A stretch of DNA of 64,000 bases from Paenibacillus_S vulneris (GTDB lineage Bacteria; Bacillota; Bacilli; Paenibacillales; NBRC-103111). Positions 8,260-17,896 of the stretch are shown piece after piece (within the stretch, counting starts at the first letter, position 1; every line of letters starts with the position of its first letter). The notes beneath the pieces were generated by a model, which was not told where the DNA came from, searched no databases, and saw only the letters and a program-made list of their open reading frames with translations. Position numbers and translations under genes: made by a program. The DNA is taken from contig NZ_BAABJG010000036.1 of the NCBI RefSeq assembly GCF_039543185.1, positions 62,001 through 126,000 on the forward strand, given 5' to 3'.

Positions 8260-9348
8260 ATGAATTCGTCCAACCAAATTTCCATACTGCAGCTAAGCAT
8301 CCTACTAACCATGACCGTCGGACTTGCCAATCATGTTACCGTCATTCCCCTGCTTCTGCAAACCGCGAAGCGGGATGCATGGATCAGCGTCATTGCCGCC
8401 TTCATCCTGCTCGCAGCCTGGATTTGGATCCCTTTTGCCATAACAAAAAAAACAAGGCAAGCGAATCTTGTCGATTGGCTCAAGAACCATACGGGAGTCT
8501 GGTTTACACGATTCATACAATTTGCAGCCGCTATCTATATAGGATGCATCGCCTTCATTTCACTGAAAGAAACGGTAACCTGGACCAAAGTAACGTATTT
8601 ACCCCAAACTCCGGTAATCATTATTGCTGCCGCTCTGATTCTGCTCAGCTGTTATACCGCTAGCAAAGGCATCCAATCCATTGCGATTGCGGCGGGCATC
8701 CTTCTGCCCATGGTCATCGTGCTCGGTTATTTCGTCATGGCCGCTAACTTTCAATATAAGCGATATAATCTGCTGTTTCCGATGATGACAAGCCAGCTGT
8801 CCGCCATTGCCCAATGCACGATTTATATTGGCGGCGGATTTATCGAGCTGATCATCATCTTGTTTATGCAGCATTTATTAAGCCGTCCCCTCAAATGGGG
8901 CCATTTATTTGCGCTGCTCTCCGTCATTTGCGGGTTGACTCTAGGCCCGCTGACAGGCTCGATTGCCGCCTTCGGCCCGGAGGAGGCCGCCAATCTGCGC
9001 TACCCTGCCTATGAGCAGTGGAGGCTCGTCACAATTGGCGAGTACATCGCCCATGTCGACTTTTTCTCTATCTATCAGTGGCTCTCCGGAAGCTTCATCC
9101 GCATCGCGCTATCGATCTTTCTGATCGTCGAGCTGTTCCAGATCAGACTGCCCCGGAGACGCCAATTATCGATTAATCTGATCAGCTTATGCTTGTTTAT
9201 TCTATGTATGCTGCCGGTCAGCGACATGACTTTCGTCGCCTACATTCACAACTATTACGCGGTAACCTTCTACGCGGCACTTGTGATCTCGCTAGTTCTT
9301 ATCACCCTTGTCGCTCTAAAAAGCAGGCAGAAAGGACGAAGCCTATGA
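8260..9348 (+). CDS. Spore germination permease, GerB/GerKB family
   Basis: A 362-residue polytopic membrane protein with about 10 hydrophobic helices, beginning QISILQLSILLTMTVGLANHV, typical of the GerB/YndE-type endospore germination permeases of the APC superfamily. In germinant receptors this subunit binds the nutrient germinant in the spore inner membrane and works with GerA and GerC partners. The start has only a distant GGGGGC box. It is translationally coupled (ATGA overlap) to the GerA subunit downstream. The order here is B-A-C, unlike the A-B-C or A-C-B of most B. subtilis operons. Confidence 0.9.
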   Translation: MNSSNQISILQLSILLTMTVGLANHVTVIPLLLQTAKRDAWISVIAAFILLAAWIWIPFAITKKTRQANLVDWLKNHTGVWFTRFIQFAAAIYIGCIAFISLKETVTWTKVTYLPQTPVIIIAAALILLSCYTASKGIQSIAIAAGILLPMVIVLGYFVMAANFQYKRYNLLFPMMTSQLSAIAQCTIYIGGGFIELIIILFMQHLLSRPLKWGHLFALLSVICGLTLGPLTGSIAAFGPEEAANLRYPAYEQWRLVTIGEYIAHVDFFSIYQWLSGSFIRIALSIFLIVELFQIRLPRRRQLSINLISLCLFILCMLPVSDMTFVAYIHNYYAVTFYAALVISLVLITLVALKSRQKGRSL

Positions 9349-10877
9349 ACCTTCTTCATTGGATACGCAGCAGGATGGAAGACAGGCGTACAATGTCCCC
9401 TTTAACCCGAAGCAAGCCCTCCAAGATGCTGACACGCTGGGATGAGCAGACGCTTCGCTCCTATTTCGCCCATTCCGATGATATATGCATTACCGCCCAT
9501 ACCTATTCCAATCCGGCTTGCCCCAAGGTCATTTTCGTCTATTGCGAAGGAATGATCGATTCCAAACAGCTGCAAGAGTGGGTCATCCCCAATGTCACCG
9601 TCTGCATCAAGGAGCATTCGAAGTGGGAGACCATCACGGATCATTTGGGCGGCCTGCTCCAGCTGGAATCGATACGGTCGGACGAGAGCCTGTTTACGCG
9701 CTTGTTCAGCGGTCATCTTGTCATTGTCTTCGAAGCCCTCTCCCTGGTTTACACCGTCTCTATTCCGCAGATCCCGCAGAGGAATCCGGAAGAATCAGCC
9801 ACGGAAATTTCACTCAAAGGCCCCCGGGATGCCTTCACAGAGGAAATCTCTACGAACGTCGCTTTAATACGTAAAAGACTGCGGACGCCCACCTTGTGCA
9901 ACGAGCCTTTCGAAATAGGAACAAGGAGCCGGACCAAGGTGTCTTTAATGTACATCCGCGATATTGCCAATCCGAATACGATCCAGGAAGCGCGCAACCG
10001 GCTCAATAACATCTGTGTCGATGCCCTTCTAAGCAGCGCCCAATTGGAGGAAGGGTTATCCGACCGGTCCTATTCGTTGTTTCCACTGATCGACTATATA
10101 GGAAGGCCCGATTTTATTGCCGAGTCCCTGCTCCGGGGCCGCTTCGCCGTCTTGGTGGATGGTTCCCCGATGGCTCTGATCGCGCCGTCTAACCTGACGT
10201 CTCAGCTCAAATCGCCGGAGGACCTGCACCTCACCTTTTACTTTGTCAGCTTTGAAAGAGCGCTAAGGCTCATCGGCTTGTTCGTGGCCATTTTTGTTCC
10301 CGGCTTTTGGGTTGCCTTAAGCACGTTCAATATGGAGCAGCTCCCATTCCCGCTGCTGGCTACCGTGGTGACCTCTCGTACAGGGCTGCCCACCTCGGCA
10401 CCGCTGGAAGCGCTTCTGATGCTGTTTTTGTTCGAGATCTTCCGGGAGGCCGGCATCCGGCTGCCGAAGGCCGTCGGACAAACCATTGCCGTCGTGGGAG
10501 GACTTATTATCGGGGACGCGGCCATCCGGGCCGGGCTGGCTTCACCCACCATGCTGATTGCTTCCTCGGTGACCGCTGTCGCCACCTTTACTTTGGTCAA
10601 CCAGTCTTTAAGCGGAACCGTGAGCGTGCTCAGACTTTTCGTGCTGGTGTGCTCCTCTATACTGGGGTTGTTCGGCTTCTTCATCTCCATGTTCTTTATT
10701 GTCGTCTATTTGTCCGGTCTGCGCTCCTTCGGTCTTCCCTATCTTGCCCCCTTATCTCCTATTACCTTCCGGGGCTTGATTCCTGCCCTGCTGGCACTTC
10801 CATGGAGCGCTGAGAAAAGCAGACCGGGGATGCTGGAGACCATCGATTCCACCCGGGAAGGTACGAGTAAGGAATGA
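9345..10877 (+). CDS. Spore germination protein, GerA/GerKA family
   Basis: A 510-residue protein of the GerA family. The soluble N-terminal half (about 1-290) contains the family's NIRKR-like segment and IADPNTI-type pattern (RDIANPNTIQEARNRL), RPDFIAESLLRGRFAVLVDGSP, then five or so TM helices from about residue 300, with PLLATVVTSRTGLPTSAPLEA and LPKAVGQTIAVVGGLIIGDAAI, which are strongly characteristic. The start is the ATG at 9345 (ATGA overlap with the GerB stop, AAAGGA upstream); the longer open frame is read-through upstream of it. It is part of the nutrient receptor complex in the spore inner membrane. Confidence 0.95.
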   Translation: MNLLHWIRSRMEDRRTMSPLTRSKPSKMLTRWDEQTLRSYFAHSDDICITAHTYSNPACPKVIFVYCEGMIDSKQLQEWVIPNVTVCIKEHSKWETITDHLGGLLQLESIRSDESLFTRLFSGHLVIVFEALSLVYTVSIPQIPQRNPEESATEISLKGPRDAFTEEISTNVALIRKRLRTPTLCNEPFEIGTRSRTKVSLMYIRDIANPNTIQEARNRLNNICVDALLSSAQLEEGLSDRSYSLFPLIDYIGRPDFIAESLLRGRFAVLVDGSPMALIAPSNLTSQLKSPEDLHLTFYFVSFERALRLIGLFVAIFVPGFWVALSTFNMEQLPFPLLATVVTSRTGLPTSAPLEALLMLFLFEIFREAGIRLPKAVGQTIAVVGGLIIGDAAIRAGLASPTMLIASSVTAVATFTLVNQSLSGTVSVLRLFVLVCSSILGLFGFFISMFFIVVYLSGLRSFGLPYLAPLSPITFRGLIPALLALPWSAEKSRPGMLETIDSTREGTSKE

Positions 10878-12013
10878 AACGGATACCGATCATGGCAGCT
10901 CTTCTTGTCGGCATGGCGCTCATCACCGGCTGCTGGGATGCCCAAAATGTGGAAAAGATCAATTATATCTCCGCCATCGGGCTGGATTACGAGAAACCGA
11001 ATTACGTCGTTTATGCGCAGCTCCTGGAATTTTCCGCAATTGCGAAGCAGGAAAGCCCTGAGAGCAGGGGAGGGACAAAGACCTGGGTCGGCAAAGGAAT
11101 AGGAGAATCGCTGAACCTGGCCATGAATGACCTCTATAATACGGCACAGCAAAGAATGGTATGGAGTCACGTAACTACTATCTTTATCGGGGAGAAGGCG
11201 CTCAAGCAATGGCCGGGAGGGTATGTGGACGCTCTGACCCGATTTCGGGAAATTCGGCTTACCCCATGGGTGTTCGCGACCAAGCAGCCTATAACCGAAA
11301 TCATGAACGCGCCCGCTTTCTTTAATCTGTCTCCGCGCGATACGATTTCACATTCGCCGGCCGCCAACTATATGCAGCACTCCTGGATACTTCCGATTCA
11401 GTACATGACTTTCTTAGGGGATTACAACGAGCCCGCAAGAACAGTCATCCTGCCTATCCTTTCTATCAATCCGGACCAATGGGAAAAATCCGAAAAACCG
11501 GACCCGAAGCTGACCTGGGACGGGGCATTCATCATGAGCGGCAAAAAAATCAAAGGAGCCTTAAAACATGAAGATTTGAAGGGGCTTCGCTGGGTTATCG
11601 GAAATACGGTCCGTTCCCCGCTGAAAGTGCAAGAGAACGGAAAATTACTTGGAGTCGTATCGCTCGAGGATCCGTTGGTCCATATTGATGTAAAGCAGGC
11701 GTCAGGCCGTCCCCAATATCATCTGCGGATTTCATTGCAGGGGAATGTCGTGGAATTGTTCGGCGATACGCCGGAAAAGGAGCTTGTTGCCGCAGCCAAA
11801 AAAATGATGGAGAACGAAATCCGGTTCACTTATGAAAAGGGAATCGCTATCCATGCCGATGTCCTTCAGCTCCAATATGCCCTCTACCTCCAGCATTATA
11901 AGGATTGGAAAAGGATGTCGGAGGATCAGCTCGCTTTAGACAAGAGCTCCCTGGATGGAATCGATATCCAGCTCAAGCTGCTGCATTCCGGCATGCTGAA
12001 GGAGAAGAAATAA
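10874..12013 (+). CDS. Germination lipoprotein, Ger(x)C family
   Basis: A 379-residue lipoprotein. Signal peptide and lipobox are ALITGC (Cys near residue 17), followed at once by WDAQNVEKINYISAIGLDY, the conserved start of mature GerC proteins. The C-terminal part has the LQKxxxxD-like region ending in KDWKRMSEDQ. In Bacillales, GerC anchors on the outer face of the inner spore membrane and is needed for receptor function. It overlaps the GerA stop by four bases (ATGA), so the three subunits form a tightly coupled operon. Full length for the family. Confidence 0.95.
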   Translation: MKRIPIMAALLVGMALITGCWDAQNVEKINYISAIGLDYEKPNYVVYAQLLEFSAIAKQESPESRGGTKTWVGKGIGESLNLAMNDLYNTAQQRMVWSHVTTIFIGEKALKQWPGGYVDALTRFREIRLTPWVFATKQPITEIMNAPAFFNLSPRDTISHSPAANYMQHSWILPIQYMTFLGDYNEPARTVILPILSINPDQWEKSEKPDPKLTWDGAFIMSGKKIKGALKHEDLKGLRWVIGNTVRSPLKVQENGKLLGVVSLEDPLVHIDVKQASGRPQYHLRISLQGNVVELFGDTPEKELVAAAKKMMENEIRFTYEKGIAIHADVLQLQYALYLQHYKDWKRMSEDQLALDKSSLDGIDIQLKLLHSGMLKEKK

Positions 12014-12107
12014 ACGTTCACGGGGGCCTAGATAAAAGCAGTCTGGGGGGATTTTCGACGTATTGTGTCGCAGCTCAGGCGGGACCTCCCTATCGAGAGA
12101 AAAAACA

Positions 12108-12135
12108 CAGACCTTCCTGCTATAAGGAAGGTCTG
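12108..12135. terminator. Intrinsic terminator between ger operon and HxlR gene
   Basis: Perfect 11-bp arms CAGACCTTCCT and AGGAAGGTCTG around a 6-base loop, with an A-run on the left (serving the minus-strand gene) and TTGCTGTT on the right. It separates convergent transcripts. Confidence 0.75.
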
Positions 12136-12163
12136 TTGCTGTTATAAGTAATTGTCGGCAGCC

Positions 12164-12538
12164 TTATGTTTGCTCATAATTGGCTCTTGCCGCTTCGACA
12201 TGCCAGTAATTTTCCCTACCCCACTGTCTTAGCTCTCTCATCGGTTGAAGCAAGCTATCCCCTAAAGGAGTGAGCGAATATTCAACGGTTGGGGGTACGC
12301 TTGCTGTAATATGGCGTTGGACCAGACCGTTCCATTCCAGCTTCCGCAGCGTTTGAGTAAGCATTTTTTTGGAAATACCGTCGATTCTTCTTTCCATTTC
12401 TCCGTATCGAATGCTTCCGTTTTCCAATGCATAAATGACAAGTGCCGTCCATTTGTTAGAAATGATTTCAAGAACTCTGCTGTAGCCGCATATCGACAAC
12501 GAGATATCGGGTTGTTTTGTTTTGGCTGAAGATGTCAA
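12164..12538 (-). CDS. HxlR family transcriptional regulator
   Basis: A 124-residue winged-helix regulator. HxlR features: a single Cys before the first helix (SLSICGYSRVLEIISNKW), ALENGSIRYGEMERRIDGISKKMLTQTLRKLE as the DNA-binding helices, and VPPTVEYSLTPLG as the wing. A TTG at 12562 is in frame, but AGGAGGGG lies inside that extension; the TTG at 12538, 5 bases after it, is the likely start. HxlR proteins often sense electrophiles or redox stress through the N-terminal Cys and repress a divergent gene; here that is the lactonase-like gene. Confidence 0.9.
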   Translation of the reverse strand: MTSSAKTKQPDISLSICGYSRVLEIISNKWTALVIYALENGSIRYGEMERRIDGISKKMLTQTLRKLEWNGLVQRHITASVPPTVEYSLTPLGDSLLQPMRELRQWGRENYWHVEAARANYEQT

Positions 12539-12654
12539 ATGGTCCCCTCCTGTACACTTCAAAGTTCCCAGGACACCTTAAAGTGCCTACTTACTTAAGT
12601 TTAGTTTATGTATTATTGTATGTCTAGCACAGGATAAAAAAGGAGGAAATGAAC

Positions 12655-13503
12655 ATGACGAATATTATTAAAGCCCGCCCAAAGCTGTATGTGATGGATA
12701 ACGGACGTATGCGTATGGATAAAAACTGGATTATCGCCATGCATAATCCAGCTACGGTCAGCAATCCTAATCCACCGGCACAATTCGTAGAATTTCCGAT
12801 CTATACGGTATTGATCGATCACCCGGAAGGAAAAATTTTGTTCGATACGGCTTGCAACCCGAATTCAATGGGCAGCGAAGGACGCTGGGCCCAATCTACT
12901 CAGCAAATGTCCCCTTGGGCAGCGAGCGAGGAATGCTACCTGCATCATCGGCTGGAACAGCTCCAAATCAGACCGGAGGAAATCAAGTACGTCGTTGCCT
13001 CCCATCTGCATCTGGATCATGCCGGGTGCCTGGAGATCTTCACGAACGCTACGATCATCGTCCATGAAGATGAGCTGAATGGCGCGCTGCAAAGCTATGC
13101 TCGCAACGAAAAAGAAGGTGCCTATGTATGGGCGGACATCGATGCTTGGATCAAAAACCAATTGCAATGGCGGACCGTCAAACGCAATGAAGACAACCTG
13201 GAGCTGGCAGAAGGCATCAGGGTTATGAACTTTGGGAGCGGCCATGCCTGGGGCATGCTAGGATTGCACATAGATATGCCGGAAACAGGCGGGATCATCC
13301 TCGCTTCCGATACCATCTATACGGCGGAGAGCTACGGTCCCCCCGTCAAGCCGCCAGGCATTTTATACGATTTGATAGGCTACCGGAACTCGGTTGAGAA
13401 AGTCCGCACGCTTGCTGCCCGAACGAATTCCCAAGTATGGTTCGGGCATGATGCGGATCAATTCAACCAATTACGCAAATCCACAGAAGGATACTACGAA
13501 TAG
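12655..13503 (+). CDS. Metallo-beta-lactamase-fold lactonase (N-acyl homoserine lactonase-like)
   Basis: A 282-residue MBL-fold hydrolase with the zinc motif HLHLDH (in ASHLHLDHAGC), a later GSGHAWGM His and an ILASDT Asp, then GHDADQF near the C-terminus: the AiiA/AttM-like lactonase layout rather than the glyoxalase II one. Likely hydrolyses a lactone ring, possibly of acyl-homoserine lactones, but substrate cannot be read from the sequence. Of two ATGs after AAAAGGAGG, the one at 12655 has the proper spacing (8 bases); 12649 is too close. Transcribed divergently from the HxlR regulator, which probably controls it. Confidence 0.8.
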   Translation: MTNIIKARPKLYVMDNGRMRMDKNWIIAMHNPATVSNPNPPAQFVEFPIYTVLIDHPEGKILFDTACNPNSMGSEGRWAQSTQQMSPWAASEECYLHHRLEQLQIRPEEIKYVVASHLHLDHAGCLEIFTNATIIVHEDELNGALQSYARNEKEGAYVWADIDAWIKNQLQWRTVKRNEDNLELAEGIRVMNFGSGHAWGMLGLHIDMPETGGIILASDTIYTAESYGPPVKPPGILYDLIGYRNSVEKVRTLAARTNSQVWFGHDADQFNQLRKSTEGYYE

Positions 13504-13548
13504 GAAGGTATCTTCAGGCTCCCTGAGGGTCTGCATACTTTTTAACGG

Positions 13549-14430
13549 CTAGACGATCGCGGCCCCTACCTTGAGTGTGTCTCCGCAATCTTCTACAGGA
13601 AATAGATGAGGGCGCTCATTCGGATTTTTGTTCGGCAAATGAATCGTGAGCATCAACCCGCCCAGCAAGCCATGGAACAGCATCCCATGTCCGCCGTCCT
13701 TCCGGTAAATCGGCTCCGGATCGTGAACCCAGGGGCCGCTGATATCCCCGTTCAAAGAACGAGCAACCCCTATTGCGTAGCCCTGCTCCCCGAAGCTGGA
13801 CCATAGGAGCAGCAGCTCGCCTGTTCTGGAGCTGTAGAAGAACGGGCCGTCCGTTACGTACGTGTCCCCATCCCGGACTGGCTTTACCCAGGGAGCCTCG
13901 CTGGCCTTGAATAGCGTCATGACCTCACCCTGTGCTTCGGTCAGATCGGGGGACAACCGCATGGCGCATAGTTCACCGTCCTTAACCTGCACCCATTCGT
14001 GACAGAACACGATCCAGGGATCTCCGGACCGGTCCACATATAGCGTGCCGTCAAGACATTCCCAATCCTCGGGTGTCACAGGGCCGCTGCCATGCGGCTT
14101 ATAAGGGCCCTCCGGACGTTCCGATACAAGAATTTGCGTCGCGCGGCAGCGTTCCTCTGATTTAAAGCTTGCGAACATATAGTAGCTGCCTTTCCATTCA
14201 TGAACCTCGGGAGCCCAATAATGACGGTCCGACCAGAATGAGGCCTCAGGCCGAAACGCAGGGTAAGGCCCTTCCCAATTCACCAAATCATCGCTTATGT
14301 AGACGTCGAAGCCCTGCGGCTTCCCGGACCATGCGGTTTCCCCCGAGGTGCCGTATAAATAATATTTCCGTTCTTGCTCTACGGGCAAGATGAACGGATC
14401 GCGAAGATGAATATCATCCAGTCTCTTCAT
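13549..14430 (-). CDS. Glycoside hydrolase family 43 protein
   Basis: A 293-residue five-bladed beta-propeller glycosidase without a signal peptide, so probably cytoplasmic. GH43 marks: the base Asp in HLRDPFIL, YWAPEVHEWKGSYYMFAS, LDGTLYVDRSGDPWIVF with the pKa-modulating Asp, TDGPFFY where many GH43 enzymes have EGP, and GGHGMLF near the end. The family acts on arabinose- or xylose-containing glycans; substrate not assignable. AAGGGAG precedes the ATG at 14430; the longer frame to 14466 lacks a ribosome site. It is followed upstream, on the same strand, by a Gfo/Idh oxidoreductase, consistent with sugar catabolism. Confidence 0.85.
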   Translation of the reverse strand: MKRLDDIHLRDPFILPVEQERKYYLYGTSGETAWSGKPQGFDVYISDDLVNWEGPYPAFRPEASFWSDRHYWAPEVHEWKGSYYMFASFKSEERCRATQILVSERPEGPYKPHGSGPVTPEDWECLDGTLYVDRSGDPWIVFCHEWVQVKDGELCAMRLSPDLTEAQGEVMTLFKASEAPWVKPVRDGDTYVTDGPFFYSSRTGELLLLWSSFGEQGYAIGVARSLNGDISGPWVHDPEPIYRKDGGHGMLFHGLLGGLMLTIHLPNKNPNERPHLFPVEDCGDTLKVGAAIV

Positions 14431-14724
14431 CCTATTCTCCCTTTCCAGGCTCGGCTGTAGTGTCATTGGTTAGCTTCTAACACTTCCAATATTCCTCTTT
14501 ATTATACTTCCAAACTGGAAATTATTGCAGCATCCTTCCGGGCAAGTGAAGCTCGGATGTGAAGATGCCCTTGGACTAAATAAACAAAAAGAGACCCGCA
14601 TACCAAACGGTGGCTGCGGATCTTATCCAATGTATTTATATGAAAAGGGGGGTCGTTTATTATTATAGGCTTGCAACATTAATCTAAGATGAAAAATAGA
14701 TTTCATTTATATTACAAAAAACAG

Positions 14725-16005
14725 CTATAGGAATACGACCTGTCCCTCAAGCCGCGAACGTTCGGCGGCAAATCCGATGGTATGGCCCGAAATGGACTGA
14801 TCGAGCGTCGTCGACATGACGGAGGATTGGTCACCGCGAAGCGTTTTGACAAAATCCTCGACCAGCCTTAAATCACCGCCGCCATGCCCGTCATCGGTGA
14901 TGTTAATATTCACATGCTCCTCGGTATAGCCCTGTCCCGGTCTCGGATCCGGATGGCGGACGACAAAATGCCCGTCCTCCATAACCCCCTCGATTTCGCC
15001 CTTCGTACCGATAATATGGAGGATTCGGCAGGCCTTGGGAGTAGCGCCGATCATGTTATGCGAAGCGGTGCTGCCGTTATCGAATTCGATAATGACGGAT
15101 TGACGGTCCACAACGTCATTGTCGCAATGCCATACGCAGCGCCCGTACGGATTATCGGTGCGCAGCGATTCCAGCTTCTCCTCGGTGGTCAGCTTCGCCC
15201 CCAAGTGGTGGTTGTTCCACACGTAAAAGCCCCAGCGGCCCTGGTCAATATAATTTTTCTTGGCCGAATACGGACAGGATTCTTCAATCCGGCAATCCGT
15301 CAGACAGCGGGTTCCCGCTCCTTCCGGAGCTTTATCGGAACGGAAATGGGAAAGGCTTCCGAAGCTGCTGACCTTGACCGGCCGCGCATTTCCGTTCAGC
15401 CAAGTAATCAAATCAAGATCGTGGCAGCATTTGGCCATGAGCATGGACGATTTGCATTGCTCCTGGGATCCCCATTTGCCGCGGATAAAGGATACGGCCA
15501 TATGGTGGTAGCTGACATGCTCGGAGGTTTGGATGTTCACCACTTCCCCGATCTCTCCGGCGGCAATCCGCTCGCGAATTGCTGTATAAAAAGGAGCGTA
15601 ACGCAGCACATGACAGATCATGACCGTGCGCCCGTGCTCATCGGCAGTGCGCTTGAGCTCCATAACCTCTTCTTCGGTTACGCCGATCGGCTTTTCCAGC
15701 AGGACGTCATATCCGGCTCTAAGGAGCGGAATGGTCGTCTGCACGTGCAGCTCGTCCATCGTTCCGTTAATAGCCGCATCCGCAATGCGGGGAAGCGCTG
15801 CTAACTGCTCCACCGTATCGAAGCAACGGTCGTCTGCAATGCCGAACCGCGCTGCCGCCAGCTTCCTCCGCTCGGCATCCGGCTCCACGACACCGACAAT
15901 ACATAGCTGCTCCGGATGCTTCTCCGCATAGGAAGCATAGATCATACATCGCTGTCCCGCTCCTATTAACACCGCGGAAAGCGGCACTGACACTTCATTA
16001 GCCAA
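14725..16005 (-). CDS. Gfo/Idh/MocA family oxidoreductase
   Basis: A 426-residue NAD(P)-dependent oxidoreductase. N-terminal Rossmann fold with a GAG-type glycine motif (VLIGAGQR) and the family's EKPIGVTEEE lysine motif near residue 107; the C-terminal half is the alpha/beta substrate domain. A Cys-rich insert, CLTDCRIEESCPYSAKK, is found in a subset of this family. The start is a TTG at 16005 with AAAGGAGAGG 8 bases upstream. Members oxidise or reduce sugars and inositols; the specific substrate is not clear. It may act with the GH43 gene that follows. Confidence 0.85.
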   Translation of the reverse strand: MANEVSVPLSAVLIGAGQRCMIYASYAEKHPEQLCIVGVVEPDAERRKLAAARFGIADDRCFDTVEQLAALPRIADAAINGTMDELHVQTTIPLLRAGYDVLLEKPIGVTEEEVMELKRTADEHGRTVMICHVLRYAPFYTAIRERIAAGEIGEVVNIQTSEHVSYHHMAVSFIRGKWGSQEQCKSSMLMAKCCHDLDLITWLNGNARPVKVSSFGSLSHFRSDKAPEGAGTRCLTDCRIEESCPYSAKKNYIDQGRWGFYVWNNHHLGAKLTTEEKLESLRTDNPYGRCVWHCDNDVVDRQSVIIEFDNGSTASHNMIGATPKACRILHIIGTKGEIEGVMEDGHFVVRHPDPRPGQGYTEEHVNINITDDGHGGGDLRLVEDFVKTLRGDQSSVMSTTLDQSISGHTIGFAAERSRLEGQVVFL

Positions 16006-16108
16006 CCGAATCCTCTCCTTTATTCAACGTTGGATAACATCTTTACGAGGCAATCATAACGCAGATTTATGATGGATTCAATCATTATTTTTGAAATATT
16101 CAATCATG

Positions 16109-17212
16109 TTATTGCGTATCCACTCCCCATCCTTCGGGAATGACTTGTATCCAGGTCTGGCCGGGCAGCATCGCCAGCTCCTTGCCCTCCGAGAAGGCCC
16201 GGATCATCCCGTTGTGCTGCTCCCATGTCACTTCCTTCATCCGTCCGGCCTGCAGCAAATATCCCTTGCCCGGGCCTGTTACATCAACATCGCGGCGTCC
16301 CTCGTTATCGAGCACCTGATGCTTGCTCTCACATACAAGGACATTGGCGGCGGTCAGCTGCTTGCCCGTTTCCTTGTCATTGTGGGGCTTTCCTTCCATG
16401 AACCGTTTGTACAAGCCGGTCTCGGCGTCATACTCATAGGAAACATTATACCCGCGAATATAGTGAATCGTTGCTTTCGCGGCTGGCTTGCCGCCGGTGG
16501 CAAGCTCCGGCTTCCCTGCCGCAAAAGCGTAGGAGAGTCCCGCTTCCTTCCACTCCGTGCGGAATTTTTTATTCGCTATGCCCTGGCGGATTTTGTCCAT
16601 GCTGGTGTACAGATTGTGCGGCATTTTGCGGTCGCCGGACCGCCAATAATAGGCTCCGTCGCCGTATACCTCATCGAGGTGCTCCAGCTTATGCTCGGCG
16701 ATAAGGTCCATGGCATCCTGGCTCCAGCCCGCATGCACGATGACCGCGTCCAGCGCTTCGCCGAGCTGGACGAAATACGGCCGGATGCTGCGCACCGGCC
16801 CGATCACCTTCGGCGCTTGGGCCTGATACACGGCCACAAACCGCGTGATCTCGCCCTCGGCCAGGATCTCGTAGACGAGATCGGCCTGATCGAGTCCGCT
16901 TTGCGGCCGGGCCTGCGGCGCATTCTCCACCATGACCACCACCGGGCGGTCATGGGCAGGCTGTCCGCTGACCAGTCCTGTCAGCGGGAAGCGGTACCCC
17001 GCCGACTGCTGCGCCGCAGTCGGCAGGTTCGTCTCGCCGCCGCCGTGAGGCTGGGTCACGGCGGCGGCGGAGCCGGCATCGACGCCGGGCGCCGCGGCGT
17101 CGGGCTTGGCGGCGCAGCCTGCCGATGCTGTCAGCAGGCTGCACGCGAGCACGAGCAGCAGGCCGCTGCGAGGCCTGCCGCTCGAAGCGGGATTGTTGCG
17201 TATACGAATCAT
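16109..17212 (-). CDS. DUF3048 (YerB-like) lipoprotein
   Basis: A 367-residue secreted lipoprotein; lipobox TASAGC at about residue 33 followed by an Ala/Pro-rich linker (about 34-75). The mature part matches DUF3048: PLTGLVSGQPAHDRPVVVMVENAPQARPQSGLDQADLVYE, then RFVAVYQ and GPVRSIRPYF. B. subtilis YerB belongs here; function unknown, predicted envelope-bound with a two-subdomain fold. The ATG at 17212 has AGGTG upstream and gives a normal signal peptide; the longer frame to 17236 is less likely. The antisense strand is open for over 400 codons because of the high GC, but shows no protein-like features. Confidence 0.85.
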   Translation of the reverse strand: MIRIRNNPASSGRPRSGLLLVLACSLLTASAGCAAKPDAAAPGVDAGSAAAVTQPHGGGETNLPTAAQQSAGYRFPLTGLVSGQPAHDRPVVVMVENAPQARPQSGLDQADLVYEILAEGEITRFVAVYQAQAPKVIGPVRSIRPYFVQLGEALDAVIVHAGWSQDAMDLIAEHKLEHLDEVYGDGAYYWRSGDRKMPHNLYTSMDKIRQGIANKKFRTEWKEAGLSYAFAAGKPELATGGKPAAKATIHYIRGYNVSYEYDAETGLYKRFMEGKPHNDKETGKQLTAANVLVCESKHQVLDNEGRRDVDVTGPGKGYLLQAGRMKEVTWEQHNGMIRAFSEGKELAMLPGQTWIQVIPEGWGVDTQ

Positions 17213-17477
17213 AAGATTTTCACCTCGGATAACCATTGTCTACTAATCTATATTCTACTAAGGACGATAATAGAATGGATTTTCATCAAAATGATGCTAG
17301 CTTCTATCCCTCTATTTACCCTCAAGCAAACTATTTCCTGTTTTTGTTTTATTGTGAACATTTTCACATAACAACATCTATTTAACCCGCTTTCTCCGCT
17401 TGATCATGCAAAATAGCGCTCAACCTCCATGGTGAGCGTCGTTCTCGGTATTCCGTGTATTCCGCCGCATCCTCCAC

Positions 17478-17699
17478 TCATTTCGAAAACCATCGAATCA
17501 CATACATAATGAGTGACAAAACGACGCTGATGACGATGCAGGTCACGACAGGAAAATAAAACTTGAAGTTTTCCTTCTCCACGACAATATCGCCGGGCAG
17601 CCGGCCCAGCTGCAAGTACTTGCTTCCGACCGCCCAGAGCAGGCCTGCGACAATCATGACCGCGCCGCCGATAATGAGCAATTTGGCAACAGGATTCAT
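17478..17699 (-). CDS. DUF2905 family small membrane protein
   Basis: A 73-residue membrane protein with two TM helices (about 6-25 and 48-68), joined by the DUF2905 hallmark LQLGRLPGDIVVEKENFKF. Function unknown; widely distributed in bacteria. The ribosome site is weak. It stands alone between the DUF3048 gene and the sugar isomerase, all on the minus strand. Confidence 0.85.
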   Translation of the reverse strand: MNPVAKLLIIGGAVMIVAGLLWAVGSKYLQLGRLPGDIVVEKENFKFYFPVVTCIVISVVLSLIMYVIRWFSK

Positions 17700-17853
17700 C
17701 GGACTCGTTCAGACTCCTTTTTCCCCTTCAAATTTATGCTTCTATCTTATCATCGTTTCCCAAAAAACCAAAATAAACCCAAGAAGCAGACGCCTTCGGT
17801 ATCTAAGCTGAATAAGGTGCTTTGTGGAGAACCCCGAAATCAATATGAAAAAA

Positions 17854-17881
17854 CCCGCTGCCGGCATCTGCCGGCAGCGGG
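17854..17881 (-). terminator. Intrinsic terminator of the sugar isomerase gene
   Basis: CCCGCTGCCGGCA and TGCCGGCAGCGGG form a perfect 13-bp stem with a 2-base loop; on the minus strand it is followed by a T-run. Strong terminator 16 bases beyond the stop codon. Confidence 0.9.
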
Positions 17882-17896
17882 CTTGCTGCACATTTA

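Noticed and set aside
13549..14430. Inactive GH43 because EGP reads DGP
   Set aside because: TDGP followed by GGHGM is, as I recall, typical of a GH43 subgroup, so the change is not evidence of loss.
16091..17371. 426-codon open frame antisense to the DUF3048 gene
   Set aside because: Composition is Arg/His/Leu-rich without domain pattern; the opposite strand carries a clear lipoprotein.
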